Numbered from the stretch's first letter, positions 44,075 to 52,585 are shown. The stretch is DNA of 53,748 nt from an uncultured Acidimicrobiaceae bacterium (GCA_947259275.1 CAMYMH010000020.1:1-53748), one strand, 5' to 3'. Numbers and translations: made by a program. Notes: generated by a model not told the origin, from the sequence alone.

Positions 44075-44313
44075 GCCCGGTCTTCGATCTCCAACAGTTC
44101 TCGGAGATCAGTTAGTTCCTTCGACCACGCCGCATCGGGCCGGTGCCGGCGCAGCAGCGCCTTGACATCGGCGCCGCGGCCGCTGGATACCGGTTCGAGA
44201 TGCGCGACCGCCTTGCCGCGACGAACGATGGTGTAGTGCTCGCCGCGGTGTTCGACACCGTCGAGGAGATCGGCGAAGCGACGAGCAGCGTCGGTGGCAG
44301 TGATATCGGGCAT
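44071..44313 (-). CDS. Antitoxin, Phd/YefM-like (VapB role)
   Basis: 80 aa. Begins MPDITATDAARRFADLLDGV and continues with HYTIVRRGKAVAHLEPV, the DNA-binding fold of Phd/YefM antitoxins. The C-terminal acidic/hydrophobic tail (KELTDLRELLEIEDRA) should wrap the toxin. TAATCT lies 6 nt before the ATG, and an 8-bp tandem repeat covers this box, consistent with autorepression. Confidence 0.9.
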   Translation of the reverse strand: MPDITATDAARRFADLLDGVEHRGEHYTIVRRGKAVAHLEPVSSGRGADVKALLRRHRPDAAWSKELTDLRELLEIEDRA

Positions 44314-44316
44314 GCG

Positions 44317-44332
44317 ATCAGATTATCAGATT
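44317..44332 (-). promoter_or_regulatory. Candidate autoregulatory operator of the toxin-antitoxin pair
   Basis: ATCAGATT is repeated twice without a gap (44317-44324, 44325-44332). On the minus strand it spans the TAATCT -10 box and ends 4 nt before the antitoxin ATG. Binding by the antitoxin here would block RNA polymerase. Confidence 0.55.
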
Positions 44333-44647
44333 TGAGCTTCGAGGTGAGAAATTTGTCACGCCGATCACGTCGAGGGTGCGGGATCGGCACTCAGGAGGGA
44401 GTCAAATCCAGAGATTCCGTGACATACGGGTACTCGACACCCGACCATGTGTCGCCGGGGTCGACCGACTGGCTCAGGTGGCCGGCGACCTCACGGAACA
44501 GGCCTCGTGGGGGACTCCATCATCGTCGAAGCCCACGTATTCGGGGACTTGGCAACCGGACCGGACACGATCGAGGTGATCAACCTGGCGCGCGTTTCTG
44601 GTCCAAGGCAGGGCTCTCGGTAAGCCCTCTCTGCTTGCGCACACGTG

Positions 44648-44753
44648 CCTTTTCGACGCGAGATACCTTCCGATCGTTTTACCAGCACAGTTATACCGTC
44701 CCTTTTCGACGCGAGATACCTTCCGATCGTTTTACCAGCACAGTTATACCGTC
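44648..44753. repeat. Perfect 53-bp tandem duplication
   Basis: Two head-to-tail copies, 44648-44700 and 44701-44753, identical over all 53 bases, beginning CCTTTTCGACGCGAGATACC and ending CAGTTATACCGTC. Identity points to a recent event (or an assembly artefact). It lies 60 bp from the tRNA remnant. Confidence 0.9.
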
Positions 44754-44812
44754 TGCTGCTGAGCCGCCGGCATGCGGCCGTTGAAAGCCTGGACAGCCGG
44801 GGTTCTCGTCGG

Positions 44813-44888
44813 CGCCCTCGGCAGGATTCGAACCTGCGACACCCGGTTTAGGAAACCGGTTCATGGCTAGTCGCTGAGCTGCGGGAAC
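44813..44888 (-). pseudogene. Degenerate tRNA-Arg(CCT), probable attachment-site scar
   Basis: On the minus strand the anticodon arm CCGGT-TTCCTAA-ACCGG (anticodon CCT, Arg), variable loop, T arm GCAGG-TTCGAAT-CCTGC and 3' acceptor CGAGGGC are intact. The D arm does not pair and is about 3 nt too long, and the 5' acceptor strand (GTTCCCG) pairs only with wobbles and a mismatch. Integrases often use the 3' half of this tRNA, which would leave exactly such a remnant. Confidence 0.75.
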
Positions 44889-44994
44889 GGGGGATAACCC
44901 TGGTATGGCATGGATTTCTGTCTCGCAACGGCTCGCGCCGGTTCGTTGTGTTTCGCAGCCTCTCGCGGACCAGAAGCGGACCAATAGGGAGCTG
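44813..44994 (-). repeat. Att-like direct repeat, copy A
   Basis: 182 bp comprising the tRNA-Arg remnant plus ~106 bp of arm. The same 183-bp block, roughly 80% identical by eye, recurs in the same orientation at 52691-52873. The arm contains short repeats of GCGAGAC/TGCGAAAC type and two GGTCCGC copies, as integrase arm sites often do. Confidence 0.7.
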
Positions 44995-45144
44995 CGTGCG
45001 AGCTGCTTCGTTCGATCGACGCGGGTGAGGCCTACGCGATCCTGCACGTCACCTGCTAACTGGCCGCGCACGTTCTGCAACCTGTACGTCCCGCGGCACG
45101 GACCACCGCCACTGCCGCCGCTAACACCGGGGCCAAGTCCACGC

Positions 45145-45378
45145 TTAGAGACGCACTACCGGGCAAGTCACAGTGCGGGAGACGCCACTAACGGCTTGGA
45201 TCTCGCTGACAGCGAGCTTCCCGAGAGAGTCCAGGTCCGTAGCTGCAACCTGGGCCTACGAGTAGTAGGGGCCGGTAACAACCGCGGCGCGGGTGACGCC
45301 GGGGATCTCCTTGACTTCAGCCGCAACCGTCGCCGCCTTTCCGATCTCGGTCTGGATGAGTACATAGGCTTCAATCAT
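45145..45378 (-). pseudogene. Lrp/AsnC ligand-binding (RAM) domain protein, interrupted by an amber codon
   Basis: Reading from ATG 45378 on the minus strand gives MIEAYVLIQTEIGKAATVAA, then EVKEIPGVTRAAVVTGPYYS and a TAG at codon 41 (45258-45256). Without a frame change the rest follows: AQVAATDLDSLGKLAVSEIQ, AVSGVSRTVTCPVVRL, stop at 45145. That is the complete ~77-residue stand-alone RAM-domain protein common in Actinobacteria, with four residues of the GPYDVIV block replaced by the region with the stop. AGGAGGGG lies 4 nt before the ATG, so translation would start well. The gene is either recently inactivated or a sequencing error is present. Confidence 0.85.
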
Positions 45379-45970
45379 TGCCCCTCCTGACCGCTCTGCA
45401 TATTTCCACCGTACTCGCTCAGGATCGGCCGGCTACCGGAACCGTGTCGCCTGTCCGCACCGCTTGGAAAGCGAATCTCATCGGCGGGGCGCGCCACACA
45501 TGACGTGAAGCGGCGACCGACTTCCAGCACCCACCCGATGCAACGCATCGACGCAATACGCGAAGCGACACACAGTCCTCGAACGGCCGATATTGAGCAC
45601 TCGCGCTTATCGCTCGTTGCTGCAACCGAATTGTTGAAATGAGTGATTGACGCAGCGCCCCCGTCCACGGTGATCGGGTGCTGCGTGCGGGTTCGACCTC
45701 CTCGGACTCTGTCCACTGGCGGGCGTCGACAGCGGTTGGGGTTCGCGGCCGGATGCAAGATCGCCGATTGCTGCCGGACCTGGACCGTGACCTCGGTTAT
45801 CAGTAGGCCGGGTCTCCCTGTAACCTTTCGTATTGAAAGACGGCCCATTCCCAGCTCCTCATTTGTCCCCGCGAGGCTCCCCCGGAGTTCCCCCTCCGTC
45901 GCCCGCACAAGCGATTGCTGCGTATCAAACCACGTCGTCATATGCGAGCGTTTGAGAGGATGCGTATTTC
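45379..45970. other. Gene-poor region upstream of the glycan locus
   Basis: Open frames exist on both strands but have no Shine-Dalgarno, motif or family resemblance. Local GC is lower than in neighbouring genes. It may contain the promoter of the GT4 gene; a GAGAGGA lies about 10 nt before ATG 45971. Confidence 0.4.
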
Positions 45971-47133
45971 ATGAGGAACGATGGAGAACGCCCCTCGATC
46001 GGGTTCTTGAGTACCTACCCGCCCACGTCGTGCGGGTTAGCAACGTTCACGGCCGCTTTGCGCGGGGCCGTTGCCGGCAGGCGTGGCACAGACGACGGCC
46101 TGGGCGTGGTGAGTTTGGTTGACAGTCAGCTTGGTGAGCAAGAACCGGAGGTCGTACATGAACATCTCAACGGCGACGGTGCTTCCCTCGAGGTTGCAAT
46201 CGAATCACTCAATTCCTTCGACGTAGCGTTCGTTCAGCACGAGTATGGGATCTTCGGGGGACCCGACGGCAGCGAGGTTCTCGAACTCCTGGCAGGCCTT
46301 GAAATCCCAGCGGTGGTCACACTCCACACTGTGCTCAGCCAACCCAGCCCGAGCCAACGATCGATTCTGGAGAAGGTGGTCACCCTGGCGGAACGGACGA
46401 TCGTGATGAGCGATACTGCCAGGCGGCGGCTCGTCAACGGCTATCGGGCAGACCCGGCCAAGGTTCGAGTGGTTCCGCACGGGGCGAGAGTCTGCTTACG
46501 TGGGGCCTCATCGGGCCGGGCAAGGGTTTGGAGATGGCGATCGACGCCGTCGCAGGCCTTCAGGACCTTCGTCCTCTTCCCCGCTATGTCATTTTGGGCA
46601 AGACCCATCCCAAGGTCCAGGCTTCACAAGGCGACTTCTATCTCAATGGGCTCATGAGCCGGGTCAATGACCTCGGTCTGGAGGATGCCGTCGAGTTCGA
46701 CGGTCGGTACCTCGACCTCGAAAACCTTGCTCTCGCGGTTCGTCAAGCCGATGTGGTCGTGCTTCCCTACGAGTCCACCGAGCAGGTCACGTCAGGAGTG
46801 CTGGTGGAGGCACTCGCAGCCGGCAAGCCGGTGATCGCCTCCGCTTTCCCCCACGCCATCGAGCTCCTGGGTACCGGTGCCGGGATCGTCGTCCCGCACG
46901 GGGATTCAGTCGCCTTAACGGCCGCCCTTCGGAGGGTATTGACCAATCCGGCCTTGGCGGCCCGGATGGCCGCGGAAGCAAGGTGGATCGGCTCGACGCT
47001 GTACTGGCCCGCCATCGCTCGCCGATACGATCACCTGGCGGCGAAGCTGGTAGCCGGGCGCCAAGCCGACCGAGGTCTGCCCGCAGCGAGGCGTGCCGAG
47101 GAAGTCTCTGATGCCCTCGCCAAGGTCAGTTGA
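45971..47133 (+). pseudogene. Glycosyltransferase family 4, broken by an internal deletion and frameshift
   Basis: The first frame (from ATG 45971) has a normal GT4 N-terminus: SIGFLSTYPPTSCGLATFTA, then VAFVQHEYGIFGG, IPAVVTLHTVL and KVRVVPHGA, the end of the acceptor domain. From about 46485-46500 it turns into an out-of-frame Arg-rich tail. The second frame resumes with LTWGLIGPGKGLEMAIDAV and has the donor-site block VVVLPYESTEQVTSGVLVEALAAGKPVIAS. About 20 residues between PHGA and LTWG that relatives usually have are missing, so a short deletion changed the frame. The encoded enzyme would transfer a sugar, possibly mannose, from a nucleotide-sugar. It overlaps the next gene by 23 nt. 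Confidence 0.85.
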
Positions 47134-48208
47134 AGCCCGGCGGGGCCGCCTCGCATTGAGAGAGAACTCTGTGCGGTTCGAGCCGTCGGGCGGCCGGAGC
47201 CTCGCTGATCCCCTACCGACGCCTTGTTTCGATCATCTGCGACGGATGACCGATCATCGGGGTCTCTGGGAACACGCCCTCTACACCACTCCCCGCACCG
47301 ACCACGGCTACTGCACCGACGATAATGCGCGGGCGCTCATCGTCATCAGCCGCCGGCCGGATCCATCCCCCGATCTCGTCGAACTGGCCGGGATCTATCT
47401 GACCTTCCTTCAGCATGCTCAACTACCCAATGGCGGCTTCATAAACCGGCGCAGCTCGGACGGATCCTGGTCGGATGAGGTGGGATCGGACGACTCCCAG
47501 GGAAGGGCGCTCTGGGCACTTGGGTCAGTCGCCCGACACGGTCCAACACCCTGGATGCGTGAAGTTGGGCTGGACATATTCGACAAGCAGCGGGACTTCC
47601 GCTCGCCCTCTCCACGCGCGAATGCCTTCGCGGTGTTGGGCGCAAGCGAGGTGCTGCTCGCATTACCCGACCATCGCCTCGCTCGACAAATCTTGGAGCG
47701 GTGCGTCGGCCACCTCTTCGTGCGCGATGATGCTGTCTGGCCGTGGCCGGAGGCGCGCCTCGCCTACGACAACGCACGCATCCCCGAGGCCCTTCTGGCG
47801 GCCGGGGCGCTCGTCCCCAACGACGACCTGGTCGGTGCCGGCCTCCGCCTGCTCGAGTGGTTGGTGGGTACGGAAACGCGCGACGGCCAGTTCAGCTTCA
47901 CCCCGGCGGGTGGGTGGGCGCCGGGTGAACCTCGACCGGGCTTCGACCAGCAGCCGGTGGAGGCCGCCGCCATGGCCGATGCGTGCAGCCGGGCCTGGTC
48001 ACTGACCGGCGACAGTCGGTGGAAGAACCGGGTTGAACGGGCAGCTCGCTGGTTTGTGGGCGCCAACGACACCGGGCTGGCTCTCTACGACTCGCAGACC
48101 GGGGGGTGCGGGGATGGCCTGGGCCCCCATTACACCAACCTGAACCAGGGAGCGGAGTCGACGTTGGCCGCCCTCGCCGTGCTTCAACACGCAGACACAC
48201 TTCGCTGA
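47111..48208 (+). CDS. Predicted alpha/alpha-barrel protein linked to GT4 (unknown enzyme)
   Basis: 365 aa from ATG 47111 (GTG 47093 also possible). Starts with a conserved-looking block FDHLRRMTDHRGLWEHALYT and GYCTDDNARALIVISR, followed by repeated helix-helix units (QLPNGGFINRRSSDGSW, AFAVLGASEVLLALPDH, NARIPEALLAAGAL, QPVEAAAMADACSRAW). This is typical of (alpha/alpha)6 barrels such as epimerases and some glycoside hydrolases. As I recall, this domain is often fused behind a GT4 in other bacteria; here it is a separate overlapping gene. Acidic residues in CTDDNAR could be catalytic. The actual reaction is not known to me. Confidence 0.7.
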   Translation: MPSPRSVEARRGRLALRENSVRFEPSGGRSLADPLPTPCFDHLRRMTDHRGLWEHALYTTPRTDHGYCTDDNARALIVISRRPDPSPDLVELAGIYLTFLQHAQLPNGGFINRRSSDGSWSDEVGSDDSQGRALWALGSVARHGPTPWMREVGLDIFDKQRDFRSPSPRANAFAVLGASEVLLALPDHRLARQILERCVGHLFVRDDAVWPWPEARLAYDNARIPEALLAAGALVPNDDLVGAGLRLLEWLVGTETRDGQFSFTPAGGWAPGEPRPGFDQQPVEAAAMADACSRAWSLTGDSRWKNRVERAARWFVGANDTGLALYDSQTGGCGDGLGPHYTNLNQGAESTLAALAVLQHADTLR

Positions 48209-48322
48209 GCACAGGACTGGAGCAACCAGATCCCTGGCCAAGATCCCCAAGGCGTTCTAGGCTCACATTTCGCGCTCTGATGCCGATACACGGCCGGGAA
48301 CATCTAACGAGCGACTTACCCC

Positions 48323-49795
48323 ATGAATCCCATCCCCATCACCCGCCGGAGGGTTCGCTTCCTTCCCGACCCGCATCGGGTGATCGCCAAGCCCTTCCTA
48401 CCCGGGGAGCAGGTCTTTCCTGACGGACAGTCACGAGCCGAACTCATAGTCAATCGGATCCTGGCCATGGCAGAGAGTGACGTGGCATCGACGCTGGCAG
48501 CCACGCAGCAGCAGTTGGCAGATCGACACATCGGCCTCGGCAGCATTCTCGAACGCCACTTCGCGTTGGTGGCCGACCACATCGATAATCCGGATGATCT
48601 TTCCCCGGAACGCCGGCTACTTGTCGGTGCCTACTTCACTCACGAGTATTCAATCGAGGCAGCTTCCCTCAGCAATCCGTCGATCGTCCCGGCGCCCGAT
48701 CAGTCCGGCCTGGATCCAGGGGAGAAGCGGTTCGTCATGAGCCTACGGGCAATCGGCGAGGGACACATCTCGTCCATCGAGTTCCGCTCGGGCGTGATTG
48801 ACGCCGGCGGAAAGATCACTATGGACAAGCCGAGCCGATACGCCATGACCGGCAGTCGCACATCCCCTATCTACGACAAACACGTCTTTTCCTCCAAGCT
48901 GGAGGAGATGGGGGCTTTCAACGACATCACCCGCATGTGTGTCGACCCGCTGCCTTCTCACTTCACTTTCGAGCAGCTTGAAGCGGCGATCTTAGATCTC
49001 GACCGGCAGGGTGTGGATCGCGCCATGGCCTTCCAGACAACCAAAATCATCCACTGGCTCGCCTCCTCCAACTACGCCAGCATCTTCCCAACGGAGTCCG
49101 AGATCTCGGAACGAGTGATATTCCCGGTCGGACCCACCGAGAGCCGCGGAATGGAGGACGCTCGCTTTGTGCGTTTCACCCATGACGACGGAAGAGTGGT
49201 CTATTACGCCACCTACACCGCGTACGACGGGATCCAGATCCTCCCCCAGCTGATAGAAACCCCGGACTTCGTTTCCTTCCGAATCGCCACCCTCAACGGA
49301 AGCGGCGCCCAGAACAAGGGCATTGCCCTGTTCCCGCGCAAGATCGACGGCCGATACGCGGCCCTGTCCCGCCAGGACAATGAGAACAACTACCTCATGC
49401 TCTCAGAAAACGTGCGGTTCTGGCACGAAACCGAGAGAATCCAGATCCCCGAACGGCCTTGGGAGCTCACGCAGCTCGGCAATTGCGGGTCACCCCTTGA
49501 AACTGAGGCCGGATGGCTGGTGGTCACCCACGGAGTTGGGCCGTTGCGACGGTACACCCTGGGAGCCATCCTCCTCGACGCACAAGATCCGTGTCGAGTC
49601 ATCGGTCGCCTCGAAGAACCGCTTCTGACCCCTGATGAGAACGAACGCGACGGGTATGTACCCAACGTCGTGTACTCGTGCGGCAGCATGATCCACCGCA
49701 ACCTCCTCGTCCTCCCCTACGGCTTTTCGGACACCGGAGCGGGCATCGCCACCGCCTCTCTCGATGACCTCCTGACGCGCCTCACGGAGAGGTAG
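48323..49795 (+). CDS. Glycoside hydrolase family 130 protein (mannoside phosphorylase-like)
   Basis: 490 aa, longer than the ~320-400 aa of classical GH130 because of an N-terminal helical extension (about 1-150). The five-bladed propeller region has GMEDARFVRFTHDDGRVVYY with the catalytic-site acidic residues, ALFPRKIDGRYAALSR, NCGSPLETEAGWLVVTHGVG, and PNVVYSCGSMIHRNLLVLPYG near the end. GH130 enzymes phosphorolyse or hydrolyse beta-mannosides (for example beta-1,2-mannobiose). Which one applies cannot be told from sequence alone. Neighbouring GT4 and GH5-like genes point to a mannose-containing glycan. Confidence 0.88.
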   Translation: MNPIPITRRRVRFLPDPHRVIAKPFLPGEQVFPDGQSRAELIVNRILAMAESDVASTLAATQQQLADRHIGLGSILERHFALVADHIDNPDDLSPERRLLVGAYFTHEYSIEAASLSNPSIVPAPDQSGLDPGEKRFVMSLRAIGEGHISSIEFRSGVIDAGGKITMDKPSRYAMTGSRTSPIYDKHVFSSKLEEMGAFNDITRMCVDPLPSHFTFEQLEAAILDLDRQGVDRAMAFQTTKIIHWLASSNYASIFPTESEISERVIFPVGPTESRGMEDARFVRFTHDDGRVVYYATYTAYDGIQILPQLIETPDFVSFRIATLNGSGAQNKGIALFPRKIDGRYAALSRQDNENNYLMLSENVRFWHETERIQIPERPWELTQLGNCGSPLETEAGWLVVTHGVGPLRRYTLGAILLDAQDPCRVIGRLEEPLLTPDENERDGYVPNVVYSCGSMIHRNLLVLPYGFSDTGAGIATASLDDLLTRLTER

Positions 49796-51023
49796 CTCCT
49801 GCGCTCTCCCGGTAGCGACCGTAGAGGTGCGAGAGATTGTCCGCCGAGTTCTCCCAGAAATCATCGGGCTCGATATCTATCCACTCGCGGCTGGCAGGGC
49901 CGGACGTCCGGTCGAGACCGGTGAAGGCCTCCACAACCTCAACGGACGGCTTGGGCGACCCGTCGGCTCGCCACAATCCGAAGGAACGCTCGTGGGATGC
50001 AACGTCGAGGGGCGGCCTGACCCAGATGTCCGGCACGTAATCGGTGTAGCACCACAGCATGGCACCGGTACAACCGGCTTGGTGCAGGGCTGCCAGGGCC
50101 CGTTCCGTGTAGGCGGCCGCCGCCTGCTCTTCGACGAGAACCGAAGGGCTCTCATGACGAGCTCGGTCACCGTCCGGGCCGGCCAGCGGGTAGGTTGGCA
50201 GCCCGAACTCTGAGAAAAGAACGTCACGGTCCCTTCCCAGCCAGCGTGTCAGCTGGGCTAGGAAGGGCAACAGGTGCTCATCGGTGGGACCCGCCGCCCA
50301 GCGGGCGTAGATGGGATAGCCGTGCATGGTGAGGAAATCGCACACCTCGGCGGCCTCCCACGGACCGAGCATCCGGTCCTGTTCCAGGTCCTCCATGTGC
50401 AGGCCGATGGTGACGAGAGCGGCTGGGTCGGCGGCGCGGATCGTGCCGGTGATTCGCTCTAGCCAGTCCCGAGCCGACGACCGGTTCGGCGGTATCACAC
50501 AATTCGAGTTTTCGTTGCCGAGGTCCCACGCCCACACGGCGTCGTGTCCGGCCAATGCGGTCGCCACTTCTCCCGCTAGTAGCGCCTGTGACTCACCGAC
50601 CTCCGAATCCAGGTACCAGTTTCGCAAACCGGATCTGGTGAGCCTCCCGCCCGAAACCACCCGGAAGCGATCGTCGCCATCAGACCCGCCCAGCGCCCAC
50701 GGCGGTATCCAGTTCACTCCGCTCATGTGACCTGTGAAGAGGGTGGGCATGACGCCCAGGCCCGACCGCCCCGCCAGATCCGCCACCGTGACCAGCCGAT
50801 CGAGCATCCCGGTATCCACGCTCGTCGGTGCCGGCTGGTAACTCTCCCAGGTCAGGAACACCCTTACCGAATCGAAACCGGCGCCAGCGATCCTCTCGAA
50901 GTCAGTGCCAACCTCGGCCCTATCAAACTCGGTCCACCATCCCATGGCGGTGCGAGCGGGCCAGTAGTTGACGCCCAGCCGAAAAATCTCGCTGCGATCA
51001 AGCGATTCGGGGTCAGCCGTCAT
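49782..51023 (-). CDS. Clan GH-A glycoside hydrolase, GH5/mannanase-like
   Basis: 413 aa, no signal peptide, so probably cytoplasmic. A (beta/alpha)8 barrel is indicated by FRLGVNYWPARTAMGWW, DSVRVFLTWESYQP, VMPTLFTGHMSGVNW, then the acid/base Glu171 in AWDLGNENSN and the nucleophile Glu272 in LFSEFGLPTYPL. Trp and His residues in TMHGYPIYARW suit a sugar site. It overlaps the GH130 gene tail-to-tail by 14 nt and the GT4 gene by 11 nt at its start. Endo-beta-mannanase or beta-mannosidase activity is a guess from the family and neighbours. Confidence 0.85.
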   Translation of the reverse strand: MTADPESLDRSEIFRLGVNYWPARTAMGWWTEFDRAEVGTDFERIAGAGFDSVRVFLTWESYQPAPTSVDTGMLDRLVTVADLAGRSGLGVMPTLFTGHMSGVNWIPPWALGGSDGDDRFRVVSGGRLTRSGLRNWYLDSEVGESQALLAGEVATALAGHDAVWAWDLGNENSNCVIPPNRSSARDWLERITGTIRAADPAALVTIGLHMEDLEQDRMLGPWEAAEVCDFLTMHGYPIYARWAAGPTDEHLLPFLAQLTRWLGRDRDVLFSEFGLPTYPLAGPDGDRARHESPSVLVEEQAAAAYTERALAALHQAGCTGAMLWCYTDYVPDIWVRPPLDVASHERSFGLWRADGSPKPSVEVVEAFTGLDRTSGPASREWIDIEPDDFWENSADNLSHLYGRYRESAGATSP

Positions 51024-52089
51024 TGCTTCCTTCGGATCGTCCCGTCCGGTGGCATCCCACGACGCGGTGATAGACGGCCAGGTACTCGTCGACCATTCGG
51101 TTCACGTCGAAGCGATGCTCGACCGAAGCGCGCACCGCCGTGCGGTTCATGCTGTCCGAGGCGTGGACCGCTGCGACGGCCTCGTCGACCGAGCCGACGA
51201 GGAACCCAGTTTCACCCTGCCGCACGAGCTCGGGCATCGACCCCCGCGGGTGGGCGATCACTGGTGTCCCGGAGGCCATCGCCTCGACAACACTGAACCC
51301 GAACGGCTCGTCGAAGTTGATGAGGTGCAGGAGGGCCCGGGCACCGCCCAGTAGCTCCCCACGCGTTTCTGGACCCACCGGGCCTATGTACTTGACTTGC
51401 TTTCCATCCACCCGGGGTTTCACGAACCGATCAAAGTATGCGTCGTCCTGGATGATCCCGGCGATGGTCAGCGGCATGCCGGCCTGGGCGGCCACCTCGA
51501 TGGCCTCGGCGGTTCCCTTGTCGGGATGGATCCTCCCGAAGAACAGCAAGTAGTCGCCCGGCCTCGGATGCAAAGCAAACGCCTGCATGTCGATGCCGTG
51601 GTGAATCGTGGCCACGTAGTCGAGCTTGGCGTGTCGGTCCGCGTCGCTGATCGCTACGTAGTAGCCGGCGTCGTTGTACTTTTCGTAGACAGGCACAATC
51701 CGCTCGGACGAGAATCCGTGAATGGTGGTGACGACCGGGATGTCGACCAGACCGCTGTAGGTGAGGGGCAAGAAATCGAAGCTGTTGTGGATCACATCGA
51801 ACTTTTCAGCCCGCTCGAAGACCGCCGAAATATGCAGGCCCTCCCAGACCTTCGGGTCCAACCCAGCATCCTCGGAATATCCCGTCGGCGCAGTCCCCAC
51901 CAGGCGGGCGCCAGTCATCGAGTCAGCGGTGGCAAACAGGGTTACGTCGACTCCCCGGCTGACCAGCCCCTCGGTGAGGAGGGAGACGAACTGCTCCCAC
52001 GGCCCGTAGTGACGCGGGGGCACCCGCCACGAGATCGGGGCAAGCATCGCCACCCGGAGTTGGTTGGATGCGGGGGCCGGAGACGACAT
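51013..52089 (-). CDS. Glycosyltransferase family 4, intact
   Basis: 358 aa, no membrane segment. GT-B fold: N-terminal LRVAMLAPISWRVPPRHYGPWE, FDVIHNSFDFLPL, a hinge near TIHHGIDMQAFALHPRPGDY, the Rossmann second half with LLFFGRIHPDKGTAEAIEVA, and the donor site FDEPFGFSVVEAMASGTPVIAHPRGSMPEL in pieces with the EX7E glutamates. It probably uses a nucleotide-activated hexose. It is the first gene of the minus-strand pair and overlaps the GH5-like gene by 11 nt. Confidence 0.92.
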   Translation of the reverse strand: MSSPAPASNQLRVAMLAPISWRVPPRHYGPWEQFVSLLTEGLVSRGVDVTLFATADSMTGARLVGTAPTGYSEDAGLDPKVWEGLHISAVFERAEKFDVIHNSFDFLPLTYSGLVDIPVVTTIHGFSSERIVPVYEKYNDAGYYVAISDADRHAKLDYVATIHHGIDMQAFALHPRPGDYLLFFGRIHPDKGTAEAIEVAAQAGMPLTIAGIIQDDAYFDRFVKPRVDGKQVKYIGPVGPETRGELLGGARALLHLINFDEPFGFSVVEAMASGTPVIAHPRGSMPELVRQGETGFLVGSVDEAVAAVHASDSMNRTAVRASVEHRFDVNRMVDEYLAVYHRVVGCHRTGRSEGSNDG

Positions 52090-52462
52090 CAGACGACGAG
52101 GGTAGCTCCCGCCCCCGACCGCCCGCCACAGCTCAGTCTTTCTGACTCCCTGACGTTGTCGTCGAGAGCAGGATGTTGTGGAGTGTGGCCCCGTCTAGAG
52201 CACCCTGACGGCAGGTCGCTATGAAACCCGGTCGGGTATTAGTGGACGATGATGCGGGTAGCCTCAATACTGAGCTCATCCAGTCGACCTTCTTTCGGCC
52301 GTCAGAGAGCGATTTGTGGGCTCTCCCCGCAGCTGGGTTCGACCAAAGCGGATCGAGAACCTGCGGAGCTGGATTCGTTGCAGGTGATCTACGAGGTCAG
52401 GTCGTGTCTATGTGACACAATGGGCCTGACCGTCATTGCAGGCGGTCCGCGAGGAGGCACCT
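52090..52462. other. Intergenic region upstream of the GT4 and small-protein genes
   Basis: About 370 bp without a convincing gene. It should contain the promoter of the minus-strand GT4 operon and that of the small Lys-rich protein, but I can point to no clear boxes. Confidence 0.4.
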
Positions 52463-52585
52463 ATGGCGAACAAGGACAAGGGCGGAAAGAGCAGCAAGAA
52501 GGCCGCGTCCAGAAGCCTGAAAGAGAAGCGCCAGGCCAAGCACGACAAGAGAGCAGCCAAGGCCAACACGCGAAAACCCCTCTAA
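52463..52585 (+). CDS. 40-residue Lys/Ala-rich small protein
   Basis: MANKDKGGKSSKKAASRSLK, then EKRQAKHDKRAAKANTRKPL. GAGGAGG at 52451-52457 lies 5 nt before the ATG, a strong ribosome binding site. About half the residues are Lys, Arg or Ala; the protein should be basic, disordered or helical, and may bind nucleic acid. Similar short Lys-rich proteins are common in Actinobacteria but I know of no function. Confidence 0.75.
   Translation: MANKDKGGKSSKKAASRSLKEKRQAKHDKRAAKANTRKPL

Larger units (their letters stand above)
44333..45144. other. Degraded region between the toxin-antitoxin pair and the Lrp/AsnC pseudogene
   Basis: No intact gene is visible. A short open stretch near 44505-44622 reads GDSIIVEAHVFGDLATGP and on to a TAA; it may be the tail of a lost gene but has no start. 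Then come the 53-bp tandem duplication, the tRNA-Arg(CCT) remnant and the att-like arm, which have their own entries. Confidence 0.4.

Noticed and set aside
44648..44753. Two 53-bp repeats considered as a CRISPR remnant
   Set aside because: The copies are head to tail with no spacer between them and no cas genes nearby.
44813..44888. Functional tRNA-Arg(CCT)
   Set aside because: The D arm cannot pair, the region is about 3 nt too long, and the acceptor stem has a mismatch and wobbles. It was kept as a remnant.
44930..45000. Arm of the att-like repeat as the coding end of an integrase
   Set aside because: Conserved frames exist in both copies, but differences are not concentrated at third codon positions and I recognise no recombinase motif.
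45375..45941. A 188-codon minus-strand open frame upstream of the GT4 gene
   Set aside because: Its composition is unlike that of the neighbouring genes, and it has no ribosome binding site or motif. It ends over the start of the RAM-domain pseudogene.
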